A stretch of 64,000 nt of DNA from Takakia lepidozioides (GCA_030704615.1 CM060731.1:73822756-73886755); one strand, 5' to 3'; counted from the first letter of the stretch, positions 44,474 through 57,586 are shown. Notes: generated by a model not told the origin, from the sequence alone. Numbers and translations are program-made.

Positions 44474-46060
44474 GCCCATCACCATTTTTGTGAGGACTAA
44501 AGAGTCACGTCGAGTTAGGTGTCAGATTACTAAGAAGAGGAGGGCCAGATCATTCCGGTTGGCACACGAGATTTATATAACGAGTGTCCTGTACAGTTTT
44601 TAGCTAGATGAGCAAATTTGACATATGCGGGAATTTCATACATCTCATAATTCATTTAAATAAAAACTTCTGGAGCTACTACACCTTGTCTTTTGCTGCT
44701 AGGTTCTTTTGGTATTGCAATTCTTATGTCATTTCGAGGTAGGATTTCTACCTGGATCTGAAGACCTGATAGACCACTGCCTACCTAATGTCATCTGAGA
44801 ATGTAGAGGTCAGAAGGGATGATAGAGACACCTCCTTCAGGTCGAAGAGGGCTCGTCCTCTTGAGCTTTTTTGCAATATTTCACCTGATTTAGTCTGCAT
44901 TATGTCACCTTTGCACTTCATAAAAACAGTAGTGTGGGCAGCCGTGGAAGTGGCTTGGAAATAGAAAGATATAAGAAAGTCCATGAACCAGCTTTCAATC
45001 TGCACAGTTCAATCTGCACAGACTAGGCCTTCAAGGGATTTATTCTTACTTGAAGAATCAAGACGCAGCGCGGTGACTGCACTAGGGTATTTCCAAAGCT
45101 TTCATCTCTCCAGTCCTTGTGAAGGCATGATCCAACCTTGGTTTCAGCTGGTGGTGTGGCCCAGAGAAGTGGAAAAATTTGTTTGAGCTGCTTCCTTGCA
45201 ATATGCTGTCCCGGCTAAAGGTGTCATGTGTTTCATCCCATTCTTGGCTAGCTAACGCCATGTCAGTTGATGTTGCTGCAATCATGGAGACCTTTCTGGA
45301 TGAGTGTGCTACCTCATCTCATTGACCAATTATTTTCTTGGTCTGTAACCTCCAGGGCTACAGTCAAGATGAACCCTCTTGTGGCAAAAGGGATGTGTGC
45401 TTGGCCAATGATGTGTAGTGTTGCATAATTTCACACTAGGAATTTCAACAAAAAGAAGTATTTGAATCCCATTTGGCCCTGTGTGCCAACCCAAGCCACT
45501 AATTATCTCCATCACCTTATTGGGAAAGGTTAACATTTGTGGAGGCTGGAATCAGGAGTTCTTCTCTTTCTCCAGGTCTTGGAGATTCCTCTAGAAATTA
45601 AACCCACATACACATAATTGGTTATATCATTCTGTGTCTTTCAAACCCAATGAAATTTTCGTACCTGGTGAGCTGATGTGCCTTGTATGGAAGCATATGA
45701 ACCGGTTTGAATTTGTGTCTCTGGAAGTTAGCATTGCAGTGTATAAGTATTTGCCCATGCAAGCTTGTTGGCCTTGTGTTATTGCCCATGGCATGGCACA
45801 ATGACTCTGACATGGGTTATAAAGGACAGTCGCCACTGTTGTTCCACTTAACACAAGATCGTCCCCCATACCCTCTCGAATTATTCACCTACCCTTTCTT
45901 ATTTTTGTCAGCCTACCTGCTCCCTAGTTCCTCCCCCATATTCACCCAGCTCTCCTCTTATTTGTGTGACTCCTTCACTTATACACACCTACCCCTTCCT
46001 CTCTTTCTCAGCAGCATTCATTCTGTACCTTCCAGGGAAAACCTCCCTCTCTTCCTCCAC
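44474..46060. other. No gene seen
   Basis: 3' flank of the glycosyltransferase, then intergenic DNA. C+T-rich from about 45840. Confidence 0.45.
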
Positions 46061-46880
46061 CTGCGCACCCGGGTCCCTTCCTATTTAACTCTCTTCTATC
46101 TTCCCACCTCAGTCTCTACCTTCCTCATCTAGGCAACAATCAATCTCTCCTCCACCTGCTCACCTGGGTCCCTTCCTATTTACCGTCCCTTATCAACCGT
46201 TTAGGCGATAATTAATTCATATTGAAAGTGCCTAACGCGTTTTGGGAATTTTTCAAATTTTGGCCTAATTGCACGTAAATTATGGGACCAAAGTGCTTAA
46301 TGCCTAAAATTCCGGCAAGAAACTTTCAAGCATCTTCTCATGTTGTTTGTAAGGAGATGAAAATTTCATTGAACAAAAATCAATACAAATATATGCATGC
46401 GGAAAGAACTTCCTGACAAATCCCAATCTATTTGCGAGAGCTCCATGTAACGTCGAAAGGCCCCTGCATGGACTTGACAATGTCATCGTATTCATCCTCC
46501 TTGCTAATCACCGCGTACAACAACGAGGTGCATTTTTAGGGTTTGCACGGAAATGAAGGGTAGCTGGAGCCTGCAAGCTTGGAGGAGATTTGAGCTGGGC
46601 CCTCTGGCATGGGACAAGGGGCCATGGGCACTGGGTTTATATTTTGTACTTTTATTCTTAAGAAAATAAATGTTTTCTCTTCTCATGTGCCTAATTCTAA
46701 AAACTGATAGCAGGAAGATGCCTAATGTGAGAAATGGTTTGAGAAACGTGCCTAAGCAGTCTGTTTGGTTTTTAATAATTATTAGGCGCAAAAATGCCTA
46801 AATGGTTGATAAGGGACGGTATCTCTCTTCTATCTTCCCACCTCAGTCCCTACCTTCCTCATGTAGGCAACAATCACCAC
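46061..46880 (+). repeat. Partial duplication split by a transposable element
   Basis: CC(C/T)GGGTCCCTTCCTATTTA occurs at about 46067 and 46166. The first copy runs on into ACTCTCTTCTATCTTCCCACCTCAG; the second is interrupted by the element at 46183-46819 and resumes TATCTCTCTTCTATCTTCCCACCTCAG at 46820. So one copy shows the empty site and the other the filled site. Confidence 0.75.
46183..46819. mobile_element. 637-bp non-autonomous DNA element, TA target duplication
   Basis: The left end CCGTCCCTTATCAACCGTTT is matched by the inverted right end CCGTCCCTTATCAACCATTT (complement of 46800-46819), at least 19 of 20 bases, extending weakly inward with TAGGC. TA flanks both sides (46181-46182, 46820-46821), as for Tc1/mariner-like elements. 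The phrase TGCCTAA recurs near both ends, like subterminal repeats. No transposase. Confidence 0.8.
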
Positions 46881-48487
46881 CAGGTCAAGTCTCCAGGATC
46901 TACCTTCCATATGGCATCTCAATGTGGATATTTTAAGAACATAGCAGATTTGTATATGGCGTTTCCATGAAGCAATGGGAATGCACCGTCCATTATCTGA
47001 AAAGGATTACGTGGGTGAGGACAAAAATTTGAAAAAAGTCTAGATGGTAACAAGTCTGATGCCAAAGTTGTACTCATGTGTCACCTCCTCCTCCTCCTTG
47101 TTCTGGACTCCATCTCTACTTCTGTTCAATAGGAAGGTAATAGTGTGTTCAATGGATGCAGATGCTGATTGCTGGCATGACTCAGACTGAATGTTCTCCA
47201 TAGCTGTTTCAACTGCTGATCTCAAACATGCACAACTAATGTGAAGAGTGAACACATATTTGCTTTTTCTCTATCTCTTGCTTCTAGTAAGGTCGAAGGT
47301 CCCATCACATCAAAGTTGGGCCCAAAACCTTATTGGGTAGGCGATAAAATTCCACATTAGGGGGATAGCATCCAAAGTCCAAAACACTTCAACACCCGAG
47401 TAACATGCAAGACCAAAGTCCATGAGCAAACAACCACATGAACCAAGGCAGTTCAACAAGATTGGACCCATCGCTTTGAGACAGACAGGGATCCCATCGG
47501 AGATGATTTGATGGTCACAACTTTGTAGCTCTATCATCCTGAGGAGCTTCTGAATCTTCTGGCTCCTCAGTACATATGTCCGACCCAACCATCAGTATTT
47601 AGTGTAAATTGATCAGAGACTGAGCTTGCTCTGCAAACATCAAAGATCAGCGAGGATGAACATGTGAGGATATGCATCATGTAACCAAGCGTTTTGTGGT
47701 ACTAGAAAGACACTTGCTCAGACTTTTTGAGAACATGTTTTGCAGAGCATTTGGAGTTTACTTCACACATTCATCAACGTTGTGCAAGGAGTCCTTTTGC
47801 CAGCAAGTCCCTAAGGGTCAAACGATGAATATGCTAAGTACCGCAAAACCTTGTATACTCTCAAAAGTCCGGACAAACTTCTCTCAGGTACCACACCACT
47901 CCATCACATGTTTATGATAAATGGTTACCTTCTCATGTTCATATTCACTCCCACTGGCATCTCTCAAGTGTCCAAACAGTGTGAGTGCATTGCAGCTCGA
48001 CAGTACTGACTGTACTCAACATCCCATTGCTGGTGTTTACACTCTATTAAGAAAAAATTCATGGTCAATCTTTCTACAACATAGTCCCACTCCTCCTTGA
48101 ATAGAAAAGGGTTGGGGACCTCCATGGAAAGTAACAGTAGCACCAGGGAAAGAATACAGATCACATTTACACAGTCAAGCATGACTTTTGGAGGTGTCTA
48201 ATGAGTTTAAGGGTGACACCAAGCATAAACAACAGAATGAAGTAGGATGAGGATCACTGGACTCACAAAGCAGCATGTGGACCAGGGATTTCAAGGGAAG
48301 GGAGGAAATGAGAGGAAAATGGTCAGGATGGTAGAATTGCCGACTGTGTGTGGAGGATTGGCAGAATGGAAATGAGGCATTCCAGGAATCGTCAGTGAAA
48401 GGGGCCTTAATAATCTCGGGCAACTGTAGATGAGCTTGCTGGAGCAGCTGAAGAAAAGACAACTAATAAGAAATGGAGAAAGTTGGT
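46881..48487. other. No gene recognised
   Basis: Minus-strand open stretches at 47040-47255 and 47310-47588 lack family features. 3' flank of COG4 at the right side. Confidence 0.4.
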
Positions 48488-51176
48488 CTATAGCTTGAGA
48501 GCTGCAATTGACTCAGGCTTGAAATCTACACGAAGATAAAGAATACGACGAACTTCGGCAGGAGTGAGCCGCCATGTCATGGGCCCAGAATTCTCTCCCC
48601 AGTAGTCCAAAATCTCGGACACCTTCTCCAAGTTCAGGATAGTAGCCATTTGAGTGAGACGAGCAAACTTGTCACGTACTGTTCGCTGGGTCATGGCTGA
48701 AAAGTGGCCAACTAATGTGCGTGCATCGCGATCAAGCTGAAGACCTCCGAGTTGGTTGAACCTCTTCTGTGTCATGGTCACCTCCAATCGCTTCACCAGA
48801 GTACCAATCACCAAGTGCACCAAAGAGTCGTAGTTGTTGGTCGTCAGGAGAGACTGCAGCCAGGTGACATTCATATCAACAGCATGCAGTAGCTTTTGCA
48901 CCCATGGGTCGCTCACCTCGTTCTCCGCATATTGTGATTCTGTTAGCTCGTAGCTCACCATCCCCACCTACAAAAATTGAGACAGCATATGTGACATGCT
49001 TCAAGAACAGTCCTTTCCATAAAAGGAGACAGATTGTGTGTGAAATAGTCATCTGACAAGAGCAGGACGCCCACTTTGGATGCTATGGTCATCTGTGGGG
49101 AGAAGAGAAGAACGGCACCATCCTGAAAAGGGCAGATTGGAAACTTACTACATCCAGTAGGTTGCGTAGCCTGGGAGTAATGCTGTTGGCCAGCTGCTCC
49201 AACCCTTGATTGCCCACTTGTTTGAAGCCGTTGCTCGTCTCCCCTAGTTCAGTTAGACACGACTTTACCTTCTCCCTTTCCCCAGGCCCTGTGAACATCT
49301 GCTATCACATGAACAGTCTTAGCTCTTGTTCATCATGTCCGACGTGCAACTCTCACCTTTCAAAATAGCTCCCATTGTGAAATAACAGGGGAAAGTAACC
49401 TGATGACCTAAAAGGTGTGGAATCTCCAAGTCAAGCTCAAGGCACTTTACAGCTGTAAGATTGGATCAAGTTTGTTATGAAACATCTAGTGACAAAAATC
49501 CCACAGCGAAGACAGAAAGCAGAGGGGACACGTGCATGTCTCACCTCAGAACAGTGTTCTTCAATGTCATGTTTGAGTTTCACCACATATTCCGCACTAA
49601 CATCAACATTGTTGAGGGCTGTGGCTACCTCAATACCTGTCTTTGACACCCCCACTCCTCCAAGTTTCACAGTCAAAGTAGGCTCCCGAATCTTTCTCTG
49701 CAAGGCCTCCTTGAACTCGTTATTCAACAGATTGTTGGCATGATTGAGGACTGGCAGCACAGATTGCATATTAGAAGTAGAGATGGCTCTTCTTGAGCAA
49801 CTCTGAAGAACGTAGAACACATCATCCACCATTGAAGTGGTCATCCCATCCACAACAACTTCATCAATTTTGATGGCCTTCTTCACATTCTCCACCATAA
49901 AGTACTCCTCCAGAATGATATAATATCCAATTAACTCATGGACAGACCGGCCAAAGCTCCCACTCTTGAAAGTATTGGGTGTTCGTGGGCTGAGCTGGGC
50001 ACCTGCAGATCCTGCCTCCCTCAGCTTCGTGATCATAAAGTGGAAATAGTCCTCACTAGTCTGGCTCAGCAACAACATTTCTTCCAAATAGATCTCCATC
50101 TCCCGAGGATCAGGACCTTCTGAGCTTCCTACAGATATCATAGTCTTGTGAGTGGCAATGTCTTTTGTTAATTTTGAAAACTTTCTCTGTTCAAAGTACT
50201 TCTTGAGAATAGTGCTCCCTCTTGCATTGCACTCTTCTTGAAGCTCTTGAATGGCCAACACAACCCCGTCCTCCCCAGCCAAATCTAACAAAAGTTCTTC
50301 GTTCTCCTCAACAGCAAATGCAATATCCTTGAAGAGATTGTTCAGAACTCCCACGAAATCGGCACGCATCTTCACCCCTCCTTGATCCAAGGCTTCCAAC
50401 AATCCCTCAAATTCATCCCTGGCTCGAAGAGCCACAACTTTTCTTAAATAACCAACATAAGAACGGACCCCTTCCTCCTGCAATCTGAGTGGGGGGAAAA
50501 GCTTGACAAATCGCACAACAGTAGGATGGTCTCGCTCTTCGACCGCAACTGAGAACTTGTTCCTCATGATACTCTCCAGAGTCTGCTTGGAATCAAGAAG
50601 CTGCTTCCTTTGCTCTGTTACTGTTTCTCTGCCTCCCAAACCCACAAGACCTCCATTGTCTAATCCAACGCCTCCTACTCTCAAATCTGCCAGAGAGTCA
50701 TTATACTCCTCGTCCAGCTTCAGGAACGTTTCGACATACTTGGCAGCTGCCTCATAGTCTTCCGAATCCAAGGCCTGTTTGGCTCCATCAATGCAACTAG
50801 TCCGATCTACAATGGCATCTATCCTCGAGAGCGTGGACTGAACACGAGATTGAGCCAGATCTAGCTCTCTCACCTTGCCACTCACATGGTCAGCCAGCGC
50901 GCAAGTGGACTGGACACTTACCAGCATCTGCTCTGAATCGGACCTCACGAACTCCAAGACCTCCGCCGATTTGTGGATACTGCTCAGCTTCTTCTCCAGC
51001 TCATGCCTCTGCGAGAGGAGAGTCTCAAGCTCACAGTCAATGCTCCTCTCATACGCAATGCATTCATGCAGAAGCCGTGTCATGGCACCCACGTCAGTGA
51101 GGCTGCGGATCTGTTGCAGCATGCCAGGCCCTTGCGGGAGGGCCATAGTGGCAACATCCTCCCCTCCTCCCTTCAT
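48488..51176 (-). CDS. COG4: Conserved oligomeric Golgi complex subunit 4, three exons
   Basis: Exon 1 (51176-49545), exon 2 (49298-49149) and exon 3 (48967-48488), with introns 49544-49299 and 49148-48968 (GT...AG), join in frame to 753 residues; plant COG4 proteins are about 740. Diagnostic stretches: VGAMTRLLHECIAYER and KVRELDLAQSRV in the coiled-coil N-terminus, EEHCSE/MFTGPGEREKVKSCL across intron 1, NDPWVQ-like SDPWVQKLLHAV, and the near-invariant C-terminus RTVRDKFARLTQMATILN...RVDFKPESIAALKL. COG4 is a lobe A subunit of the COG tether, which binds SNAREs and Rab effectors for retrograde vesicle docking at the Golgi. ATG at 51176 chosen; MALPQG at 51146 is an alternative. No lesions; probably a functional single-copy gene. 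Confidence 0.95.
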
Positions 51177-51699
51177 GCTCTTCACACACCATCCCACAAC
51201 CAACACTCTACACTACACTAAGTTAGGTACACTAGACAGTTGCACACTAGGGTTTCTTCCCCCCTTCTTGGGTTTCTCTGTTTTCTCTCTGTTTACTTAA
51301 ACTCCAGCCTGATCACCCTGCACAAGGCTCAGGGAAGGGGGAGAATACAATACCATACAGAAACTAAACAGCAGGATTTGAGCCCAGAATCACCTGGATG
51401 GCTGTAGTGCACCATCCAACCCATATACCCACAACTCTTGTATTTTTGGTACAGACTAGGGCTACACATTGAGCCGCACTACTAGCGACGACTTTTGAGA
51501 ACAATGTTCTTTTCTATTGGAAATCTATTTCATTCGAAAAACAATAGGAACCATGTAGCTTTTGTGGAGAGTAAAGGGGTGCTGATACAACCCACTTTTA
51601 ATCCTCCCACATTTCCTACGACAGTAAAAGGTGTTTACCTTCCAAAGAAAAGGCAGTAGCAACTCAGGGTGAAGTTACACCACGGGTTGTACCAAGCAA
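51177..51699. other. COG4 promoter/leader region
   Basis: TC-rich leader-like sequence (on the minus strand GA-rich) next to the ATG. No clear TATA box assigned. Otherwise featureless. Confidence 0.35.
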
Positions 51700-52090
51700 A
51701 TCTTAACCCCTAAAGGAGGAGAGGTGTTTTTGGGTATTTGGACAATTCCGGGACCCACCCTCACACGTCAGCTGCTACCAGCTCACCAACGTTCATCCAC
51801 GTGGATGAACTGTACAAACTGCTTCCTACCTACAAGATGTAGAAGCCCCCCAAATTTAGGGAGATTCCACCATGTAGTTTGGGAGATTATAACATTTGAA
51901 GACGGTGCATTTTTTTGAAAATGGAAAAAACAAAGCAAAAGTTCATGTTTGACCAAGCAAATTATCCATGATCCCAAATTATCCTGGGAGAAAAAGTGCT
52001 ATATTTCTGTGAAGTGCACAATCCCAAACCCTCACACCAAATTTCACCCCAATCTGCCAAAATGACAGGGGGGGTGCTTTGTATGTGATT
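51700..52090 (+). repeat. Diverged direct repeat, copy 1
   Basis: Shares with 52970-53350 the blocks GAACTGTACAAACT, TTTGGGAGATTATAACA/TTGGGAGATTATAACA, GTTTGACCAAG(C/G)AAATT and GCTTTGTATGTGA in the same order. Together they bracket about 0.9 kb of GC-richer DNA. Confidence 0.65.
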
Positions 52091-52969
52091 GGAATGGGGT
52101 CCAAAAAGAAAATTTGCAAAGGAAATGGTATAGGCCCCATTGGGACCCCAAATTCTCCTTCATTTGGGAATTCCAACGGTCAGTCCCTCATAGGCCAAGA
52201 ACTACACAAGCCTGCCCAAGAATTTCCCGAAAATTCCCTAAATTGCATTTGGGATGTGGGATTTGGTGAAATTTCCGGCCTCCTCCAGGTCAGGCAATCG
52301 GTGGCCGGAATTTCGCCTGAATCCGTCGACATTTTCCGGGCCACGTCGAGGTTTCCCATTATTTGCCAGGGCTAGCTCATTCGAGCCGTCCCCGTGTTCG
52401 TCGGCGTTTTGGGGAGGGCCTCACAAGCAGCCGACTCCAACCCCTGCATTGCCCCCCGCCGCAAAATCCCACCCGCGTGGCCGCTGCCACCTGCCACGTC
52501 GACGGTCAACTGCCGTGCCCCCCCCCCTCCACCCAAAATCATGCAATTTCCAAACTTCAAAAAATTCCTGACGGCGGAGTTTTTCTCTGTTGGGGGCGCC
52601 ATAAAGACCTGCGTGTGCAGCTCGTTCCGCGCTACATTTTTCGTTCAAGCAACTCGTTCATCAGATTTCATCCATGCATGCTACGGATGGATGAAAAATC
52701 GGGCCGACCCGATTCGGGTCAACTCGTCGTTTAGGGGTTAAAGAAACATATTGGTTTCAGACTTGCTAATTCTTTTGTGTATAACTTTCAACCATTAAAT
52801 ATATTTCAACTTTCAAAACATTTCAAAGGTTAGGGTCGTAAGACCGCCCCTGCTCGTTGCTCTACCTTGGGCATAGCCAACTTGTCTCGAATCCGATCCA
52901 GACCATCTTTCTCCGCACCCAGCGTCGCCCTCTATTCTCTTTAGTCTTATTCATAAACCAACATGTTTC
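52091..52969. other. GC-rich interval between the direct repeats
   Basis: C-rich and CpG-containing around 52300-52720. Overlapping open frames in several phases reflect base composition, not a gene. Could be the interior of an element whose ends are the flanking repeats. Confidence 0.35.
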
Positions 52970-53350
52970 TTAACCCTTAAAGGACGAGGTAACTTTCAGC
53001 ACTTTTGGGTCAAAACAATATATACTATATACCCTGATGTGCCTAGCTATGTCTTCCCACCCCCCTCCATCCACATGGTTGAACTGTACAAACTCATCCC
53101 TACTGACAACATGAACCCTCTCTCAAAATTTGGGCAGATTTCACCATTTTAATTGGGAGATTATAACAAAAAGCAATGACACAATAAAAATTATATCACA
53201 AATTTCGTTTGACCAAGGAAATTCTGCAAGTTGCAATTTTTTCTTCGATGAATGCACTCCACGTTCGCAATTAGGGGCACATAGCATGTCTTCTCTCAAA
53301 ATTTCAAAATGAAAGATCAAATCCTGGGTGGGGCTGCTTTGTATGTGAAT
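52970..53350 (+). repeat. Diverged direct repeat, copy 2
   Basis: Partner of 51700-52090. The spacing of about 1.27 kb and same orientation would suit a tandem duplication or degenerate LTR-like ends; no primer binding site or polypurine tract noticed. Confidence 0.6.
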
Positions 53351-54229
53351 TTAGGGAGGTAAATTATCCAAATTTTCTCTACTAAGATTGACAATCCTAA
53401 AATGTCTCGTGATTTAACTTCAAAGGCGAGGGACTTATTTATTCTATTTTTTATGTTATTAGAAAACCGAGATTTTATTTATAGAAAACAAGTGCTAGTG
53501 GGAAGGGAGAAGGGTGCATTATTGTCTCCACATTAACCTGACCACTAAATCTATCCATGACTGATCTAGCACATCACAATGGATGTCGCTAATCAAGTGA
53601 AATGTACATACACTGTATTTTCTGCCTTACACACAAGGCACCATTGTTAGTTTTGGATTCCAGATACATCTATTGTCAACGTTTAAATTGTTATAAAACG
53701 GACCAAATATGAGTCCAATGGGTGGAATCATATGATCCACCTTCAGTACAGATTGGTTGTGGCAAAGTGGCTTATACGTGGATAGCGACATGGAACTCTT
53801 ATTTTGCGCAATTCTAGACAGTGCATCAATGTATGAAGGTGACTACGTCGGCGCTTTGTGTGGTATGCAAAAACAAGATGAAGTCAAGTTGTGCAATTTG
53901 TAATTGATATATGTTCATTGGCTTTTGTTTTGTCAAATTGCATGACAATCCTTTGGGTGGTAGCTAGAGAATGACCCAACCTGAACTTCAAATTTTGCTA
54001 GACACTTTGATGGAACTCTCAATTTGTATTGAATTTATATCTGTGATTTTTAGTGAATGTTTGCATGGAGATTGGATGATGTAATTAATATTTCAAAGTC
54101 AAAAGCATTCAGTTATAACAAAGAGAATATATTACCGAACTTATAATATCTAAACTTATTATAATATCTGATCTAGTTACATGTGCTAGATATACAACCA
54201 TCATCTTGGAAGACTTTGATAAAATATAC
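53351..54229. other. No gene seen
   Basis: AT-rich DNA without coding or repeat features that I can identify. Confidence 0.45.
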
Positions 54230-56260
54230 CAGTTTATTTGGATCTGTACTCGATTATTTTTCACGACTACATTTCAAAGTCGTGGAATATCGACATGAAC
54301 TCATGTCCAATGCAATTTAACGGCCGAATACACGTGTGTTGGGTATATCCGATCTTTGAGAACCACATGCATCCCTATACCCTTGTCGATCAAATCTACC
54401 AAAACCTCTTCATGCTCGTCTTGGAGGTGGAAATAGTAGTCTGCAGTGAAGAAAGTACGGATCTCACTTTCAAGTTCATGTGAAAAAACACTCCATGTAA
54501 CCTTGGCTTTGTATGGGTGTCGAGTCTATGGAATCCGCTTGCACGACGACATCATCACCAACCTTGTGCACAAAAAGCCTTGAAGCTTTACAGATTTATA
54601 AAGCTTGATATACTTGCTCCAACGTACTTCATTCTAAGGCCCTAGTACGCCAATGTCTATCAGATGTTGGCATAAGTACCCCTCCAATTCCGTGCCCATC
54701 TCCACCATCTCATTTCTCTTTCTTGTCAACAAAATCCCTTTTGTATTCATCATTTCCATACAACTATTGGATTCCACAAGTGCGACCCATTTCAACAAAT
54801 CTTTGGCCTTTGCAATGGAAGTGACATTGACCGCTCACCTAGAATGCCAAGGGCGACAATGCACATACGAGTCTGCACCCAATCAACACCTTGGGGATAT
54901 ACCAGTGCTTCGTGGATCTGAAACATCGCCCTTTGAGCCCCGTGTAGGCACTCTCAATCAATATAAATTTGCCCTTTCACTCATGTCAGCAAATGTCGGG
55001 AGTAGTATCGAATGAGAGAAACCTCCACCTCCTTCTGGTTTGTGCATATTCGGTTGTACTAGGAGATCTCTCTCTTGTAGGAAAAACACCAATAGACCTC
55101 ATGCGGACCAAATCGCACAATGTCATTCAAAATGTGAGCTGAACCAATGACATGTTCTAAAGAAGCGCTATTGGATCCATCTAACTTCTATGATCGAACT
55201 TGTCATGCTTCAAACATGGTCTTCACAATATTGAGAACATCTTTTGACCAACCCAAAGTCCTGCAATGGTTGGACAAGAAATGTACGTTGTCTACCATAA
55301 TGATCCCAAGTACTCTTATCTCCTCAGTGATTTTTCCCTCGACCACATTCAAAACGTGTGGGAGCATCCATTGGATGAAGTGTTGGTGCTCTTCAGCCAT
55401 GAATGAACCATGGCCGTCCACTGGTTTGTAGGGCCATCGTCCACCCCTCAGTTCATAAGGTCGTGGACTCGTCATAACATCACACACCATTCGACCATCT
55501 TGAAGAGCATTTGCATCATTACCAGGCTCTTGGAAGTGAAGGACTTGAATATGTTCAAGCCAGCAATGTGCATGATGTTAAAGATCAAATCCACACACAG
55601 ATCAAATCCGTACAACTGGTAGAGACACCACCAAAGTAATTCCCTTGAAATACCACCTTCTTGCAAAATGTTATGTGGTTCTTGGACTGTAGAAGCTCGC
55701 TTCCAAGAGCGCACATTGGCAAACAATTCTCCAATTGTGCATCAAAGAGGAGGAAACCTCATCTGCATTATGTTCCCATCAACACAATATACCTTTCATT
55801 GACAAGGGTTGATTGCATGACACATCGTTGGCAAGTAGACTTCCTTGATTGCTTCAGCATACCAAATTTACTACACTGAGCTGGATGGTCATCCGCAAAT
55901 AACATAAGCATTGCCCGCAGAATGACACACCCTTGGTCGGCAGATATATGCGAGTTGATCAATCGAGTGGGATATGAGAATGTTGTTTGAAACCCATCAT
56001 TGTCTTATAAATATGCTTATCTGAACACCACCCAACCTTCTTCCACAGATGCACCTACGTCCCAATCGCTCCACTCATCCCTTGCTGGCTCACGTCTCAC
56101 TTTGAGAACATTAGCAGTGATACTTCTTCTTGACCAGCTTCTAAATGGTGCAATTTGGACTTTTCGATTAAGGACATCAACTTCTCGCACGATGCCCAAA
56201 ACTGAAATCGTCAGAGATTCTTTGGCCATTAGTATGATATCTCCAACCCTGGCCATGGTG
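54230..56260 (-). pseudogene. tnp2-like transposase relic
   Basis: Minus-strand fragments in several frames keep a colinear order: 56256-56017 (IVREVDVLNRKVQ); 55962-55768 (LMLFADDHPAQCSKFGM...CQRC, like the 'D.P...FC..C' part of tnp2 proteins); 55726-55472 (LLWWCLYQLYGFD, IMHIAGLN); 55490-55203 (FIQWMLPHVLNVV); about 54850-54650 (KGILLTRKREMVEMG); and 54480-54310 (FTADYYFHLQDEHEEVLVDLI). The shift at about 55480 is clear because MVCDVMTSPRP continues in the other frame. CACTA/tnp2-type origin is inferred from weak motifs; another DNA transposon family is possible. Confidence 0.5.
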
Positions 56261-56881
56261 GTACAGTACCTACACCACCCACTTAAACAAACTGGTCTCT
56301 AGGTTGAAGATCCTACATCTCATCTACGACACTCTATCCCATTCCTTGTGGACTATTATGGATTTCGTATGCACCCATGTACAGTATAGCACAAGATTCT
56401 AAAATAGAATTGTTCATTGATAACCTCGGTAATTGCCAGAATGAATTGCTTCTAGAGGATATTCGCGAAATGCAGCTTCATCATCATAAACGTATATGTC
56501 GTAAACACAATAAATCTGTACATTGATTTCATTATCCGTTGCTTTCGATGAAACGAACAAGAATGTTAACTCCGTTACTGGAAATGAGCGATGACACAAA
56601 CGAACTAAAATAAATTGCAGATTCACGTTTTTTTTAAGAGTTACACAAAATGGGTATTAGAGAGGATATTTTGTTCGAAGCAAATTTGCGGAAATTTAAA
56701 AATAGATCAAGTCCTAGAATGATACTGAATCACATGGTTGCAATGTTCATCTAGGATCTCTAATGCATCCAGATGATGAAGGTCTCGTGGTTCTATCGCA
56801 AGAGGAAGTGTTGTCGCAGACAAACTACATCTATGAGCATCCAAGAGATAATGCGAATGTTGAAGGGCTAGACTAGACACT
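56261..56881. other. Flank of the protease-like pseudogene
   Basis: A plus-strand stretch 56752-56860 (LMHPDDEGLVVLSQEEVL) reads like protein and may be an upstream exon of the next feature. Otherwise nothing. Confidence 0.3.
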
Positions 56882-57586
56882 TTGAATGGAGTATTGAAGC
56901 TTCAGGTGGCCAAAAAAGGAGTGTTGGAAACCATAGAAACATCTGTTGTTTGTACCAAGGATGGATTATGCTTTGCAGCTCTCCATAGTTTGGAATGTCT
57001 ACTTTCTACACACTCAACAAAGAACCTAAGAGTTGGAGGGCGCCAGCACGTGAAGATCTTAGCCAAAGATATAAAGATAGACATAAAAACCTTACAAATT
57101 TTGGACGGTGATGGTGATCACGATTTCATACCTTTGGGTGGTACTTGCCCAATCATCCAGAAGACGAATATTCACTTAATTTCATATCAACATATGGTGG
57201 ATGACAAATTTGAGAGTGTGGGGACCACTGTCACCTATGGGCAAGTGGTGAACCACTAGAGTGTATATATTGTTGGGAGGCATTATGCGTGTATCTCGAA
57301 TAGCTCTGGAGGTGCTGTTGTTCATGCTAACAAGCTCGTTGGTATCCATGTAGAGACTTTATATGCTAAGGATATTGATGTCAAGAAGGGCATGAAGCGT
57401 AAGAACATCAGTGAAAGACTGGATCGGCTCGAGAGGAATCGAAGTCATAAATCATGTTTGAAGAATTTTGTTGTAGTTTTGACTATAGCTAACTTTCTTG
57501 GTGACCACAACCTTATGGAGATGTCACGTTTCACTCATTCACCTTCGTCAGCATCTCAGAACCGTGCTTCCAGTGGTTTCAGATAG
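56882..57586 (+). pseudogene. Trypsin-like serine protease domain, one in-frame stop
   Basis: One frame runs 56882-57586 with a single TAG at 57257-57259. It has the layout of a trypsin-fold protease: GLCFAALHSL (His block), GDGDHDFIPL (Asp block) and, after the stop, ISNSSGGAVVHANKLVGIHVE, the SGG nucleophile block followed by the typical VGIH strand. About 235 codons, close to a minimal protease domain. A basic C-terminal stretch follows (KKGMKRKNISERLDRLERNRSHK). The lone stop just before the Ser block would remove the active site. The family is not one I can name; land-plant and TE-borne trypsin-like domains both exist. Confidence 0.6.

Noticed and set aside
51177-51206. Earlier start for COG4
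   Set aside because: The frame upstream of 51176 begins only with GTG/TTG codons; the ATG at 51176 is the first AUG.
52254-52741. Overlapping open frames in a GC-rich stretch
   Set aside because: Several phases on both strands are open at once, which reflects base composition; no domain is visible.
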